Positions 61,671-64,000 of a DNA stretch of 64,000 bases are shown in pieces. Positions within the stretch are counted from its first letter, which is position 1, and every line of letters begins with the position of its first letter. A program made the translations under genes and the position numbers. A model generated the notes under the pieces. It did not search any database and had not been told where the DNA came from. It saw only the letters and a program-made list of their open reading frames with translations. This DNA is from Eulemur rufifrons (taxonomy: Eukaryota > Chordata > Mammalia > Primates > Lemuridae): contig NC_090986.1 of the NCBI RefSeq assembly GCF_041146395.1, forward strand, positions 43,002,001 to 43,066,000. Reading direction: 5' to 3'.

Positions 61671-62220
61671 TGAGAAGGCAGAATTCTAAGATGGTTCCCA
61701 AGATTCCCTACCCCTGGCATATACACATTATCCGAGTTACTCAGTTAAATCATAATCCACATACTACTGTGAAGGAATTTTCCAGGTATAATTCAAGTCC
61801 ATAATCAGTTGACTTTAAATTAGAGAGACTATCCTGGCTCGGCCTGACCTTACTAGGTGAGCCCTTGAAAGAAGTCACAGAGATTCTTCTGTTGGCCTTG
61901 AAGCAAACTGCCATGTTGTGGAGAGGGCCATGTGAGAGGGGACAGTGGGTGGGCCTCTAGTTGCTGATTGCCTCAGTACTAGAACCAGAAGAAAATGAAT
62001 TCTGCCAATAACCAGTGAGTTTGGAAGAGAATCCCAAGTCTCAGACAAGAACACAGCCCTGTCTAACATTGATTTCAGCCTGGGGACACCCTGATCAGAA
62101 GACCCAGTCAAGCCATATTCAGACTCCTGACCCATGGACACTACAAAATACTAAATTTGTATTGTTTTGAGCCACTCTGTTTGCAAGATTTTGTTATGTA
62201 GCCATAGAAAACTAATATGC
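61671..62220 (+). mobile_element. MaLR/MLT1-like LTR
   Basis: About 550 bp opening 'tgagaaggcagaattctaag' with 'atggttcccaagattccc'. The middle has 'aagcaaactgccatgttgtg' and 'ccagtcaagccatattcaga', and the end is 'ttgttttgagccactctgtt' with 'agccatagaaaactaatatg'. These are hallmarks of old mammalian MaLR LTRs. No internal viral region is attached: a solo LTR. Confidence 0.65.
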
Positions 62221-63630
62221 TAAGGGAGTGCTGATCTAGCTCTTAACCTGAAGGTAGCATACTAACTTTTCACATGGTCTTCTAGTTCCCAGAGCTCACG
62301 GAGCCAGCCTCAGCATGAAATACCTTTTTTAGAAAGAGTAACTTCCAATGGTTGTCCACATAGTCCTGTCAAATGCCTAAGTGAGAGAAATAATAGAGAA
62401 GATAGATAAGACAGACTTCTTAACCTTTTTTCTACCCTCATGCGCTTGGTGGATGAGGTTCACCTTTAAGGTACTCTCCCATAATAGTATCATGTTCAAT
62501 TCCCACTCATAGGCTGTACCCACAGCCCATTCTCTCCCCAATTAACAAACCAAATAATTGGAAGTAACATTATAATGGTGATAATCTTGAATCTATTCTA
62601 ACTTATTTTTAAAAAACATGTTTCCAATTTTTGAGACTTTTGCTACTAATATACTGTGGCAACCTCACAACTAATGTTTCTTCATGAAAGCTGATACTGC
62701 TTCTTCTGTTTCTTTTTCTTTTTTACATTCAATGAAGATTGAGAATTTATTGTGTAAAGGACTATAGTAAGTACTATAAAAGTGGCTTCGTATGTCTGCT
62801 ACCAAAAAATATTCCTACTAATTGGATCAAGAAAACCTGTGATCACCAAGTCCTTTTCCACCTATACACCCCTTACCACACCTTTCTTACCTTTCTGGGC
62901 ATTTCTTGTTCTAGCAAAACCCAATTTGGGGCGACTGCAGGCTGTAAGTTTCTTGCAACTTCTCTTATTTGTCACTGGAACATACATAGTACTTGATAAG
63001 TATGGTTTTGAATGAATGAGTGATTGAGGGGCTAATGGAAAGCCTCCTTTCCCCAGAAGGGTCTGTTCAGATTTCTGAACAAGGAAGAAAGCTGGTTATA
63101 ACCTCTTCACATTTTTCTTGTAGACCCAGAGTTGTAAATGGAAAGCATAAGGATAGCAGAGTAATCTCAGAGCTCTGGCTGCCACCAGAGGATCGGCCTA
63201 AGTATGGTGATGTCTTGCCTGTCTCTAGATAGCAAGACGGGGTGCCTAGGAAAGGCCATGGGGAGATAACATCAGGAAGTAGAGGAGTGAGTTTTCTCCA
63301 CACTTGTGCCTAGCATTTAAAGTCAGCTGAGGAGCTGAAAGGAATACCACCCACAGTTTGGGTTAGAGAACATGACATCTGGCCAGAAGACACTGTTCTG
63401 GTGGATGTGAAAAGTGGCTGGAAGTAGCATGGATCCACAACCCCATTCATCCGTTGTTCTCCACTGAGCCACTGGGTTTCTGTTCAAGTTGGGGTGTTTA
63501 GAGCTAGGAGAAACCTGAAAAAAATAATTTTTTAGATGAAGATCATGGATCCTCTAGCCTTATTTCACTCTACAAATGACACTGGAGCCAAGCTCTGGGG
63601 CCTGAGGGGTGGTTTAACCCTCCTGCCCTG
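62221..63630. other. Intergenic sequence
   Basis: No gene or clear repeat seen; open frames are short and overlap on both strands. Confidence 0.5.
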
Positions 63631-63639
63631 CAGCCAATT

Positions 63640-64000
63640 CCTGGGTTTTTGGAAAAGGGGGCGTGGACCGCATGTAGGGGAGGAGCTGGGACAGAGTGCA
63701 ACCAGCTGGGCGGGGACAGGATGGGCGTGGCCATGGCAGATGGCAGGGAAGTGGCCTGGGTGAAGTGCAGGGGTGAAGCCCAGTTGCAGAGAAGAGGATG
63801 GCCCAGGTGAGAGGGGCATGGCAGATACTAAGGACCGGGCATGGCGGGGAAGAGAAGCAACCATGCTGAGTAAATAAGGTGTGGCTATGGTGGGAGGGGT
63901 ACGATCATGGAAGATCACAAGGGCAAGCTAGGAAAGTGACCTTGGAGGGAGAGGAATGGCCGGTGCGGGGAGCGGGGCAAGGAATGTGCTAAGGGCAATG
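63640..64000 (+). repeat. G-rich degenerate repeat at the window edge
   Basis: The + strand is strongly purine- and G-rich, with loosely repeated units built on 'ggggcatggcagat' and 'gaagtggcctgggtg' types at irregular 30-50 base spacing. It looks like a decayed minisatellite. It continues beyond the window, so its full extent is unknown. Confidence 0.45.

Overview
The window is nuclear DNA from a mammal, most likely a strepsirrhine primate (lemur, loris or galago group). All four full dimeric Alu copies and the two monomer pieces have Alu/7SL ancestry, so the host is a primate. The best-preserved copy (49744-50069) has the long A-rich inter-monomer linker and the 'ctaggctgacgccacggcactctagcccg' type right arm that I associate with strepsirrhine Alus. 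No operons or bacterial signals are present.

The only protein-coding gene I can support is the 3' end of KLF12, on the + strand. An intron fills 1-5830. A 158-bp exon (5831-5988) encodes the arginine/serine-rich hinge and zinc finger 1. An 18.7-kb intron follows (5989-24645). The terminal exon begins at 24646 and encodes fingers 2 and 3, with the stop at 24825-24827. A very long 3'UTR of about 9.3 kb ends near the AATAAA at 34128-34133. Together the two coding pieces give the three-finger C2H2 DNA-binding domain of a Kruppel-like factor, ending HMLV.

The KLF12 introns hold an Alu (3189-3472), a hAT remnant (4123-4343), a nearly full-length but dead Tigger1 DNA transposon on the - strand (8092-10466), a MER1-type hAT element with an 8-bp target duplication (11751-12053), several MIR and L2 fragments, two CTCF-like motifs, a CpG-dense patch (20404-20479) and a G13 run 400 bp before the last exon.

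From 34151 to 64000 the window is intergenic and repeat-rich. Its largest object is a 5.6-kb composite of two L1 pieces in opposite orientation with both 5' ends on the outside (about 35604-41244). Then come an unassigned LTR-like repeat (43336-43752), ancient L1 3'UTR-like sequence, further Alus, L2 copies in both orientations, an L1 ORF2 fragment, MER5-type and MER1-type hAT elements with recognisable 8-bp duplications, an old L1 interrupted by a small hAT element, and an MaLR-like LTR (61671-62220). The right edge is a G-rich degenerate repeat. No other gene, tRNA or rRNA is evident. I see no clearly new biological system. The items most worth checking are the antisense open frame in the KLF12 3'UTR, the inverted L1 pair, the CpG patch and an unclassified A-tailed repeat present twice.
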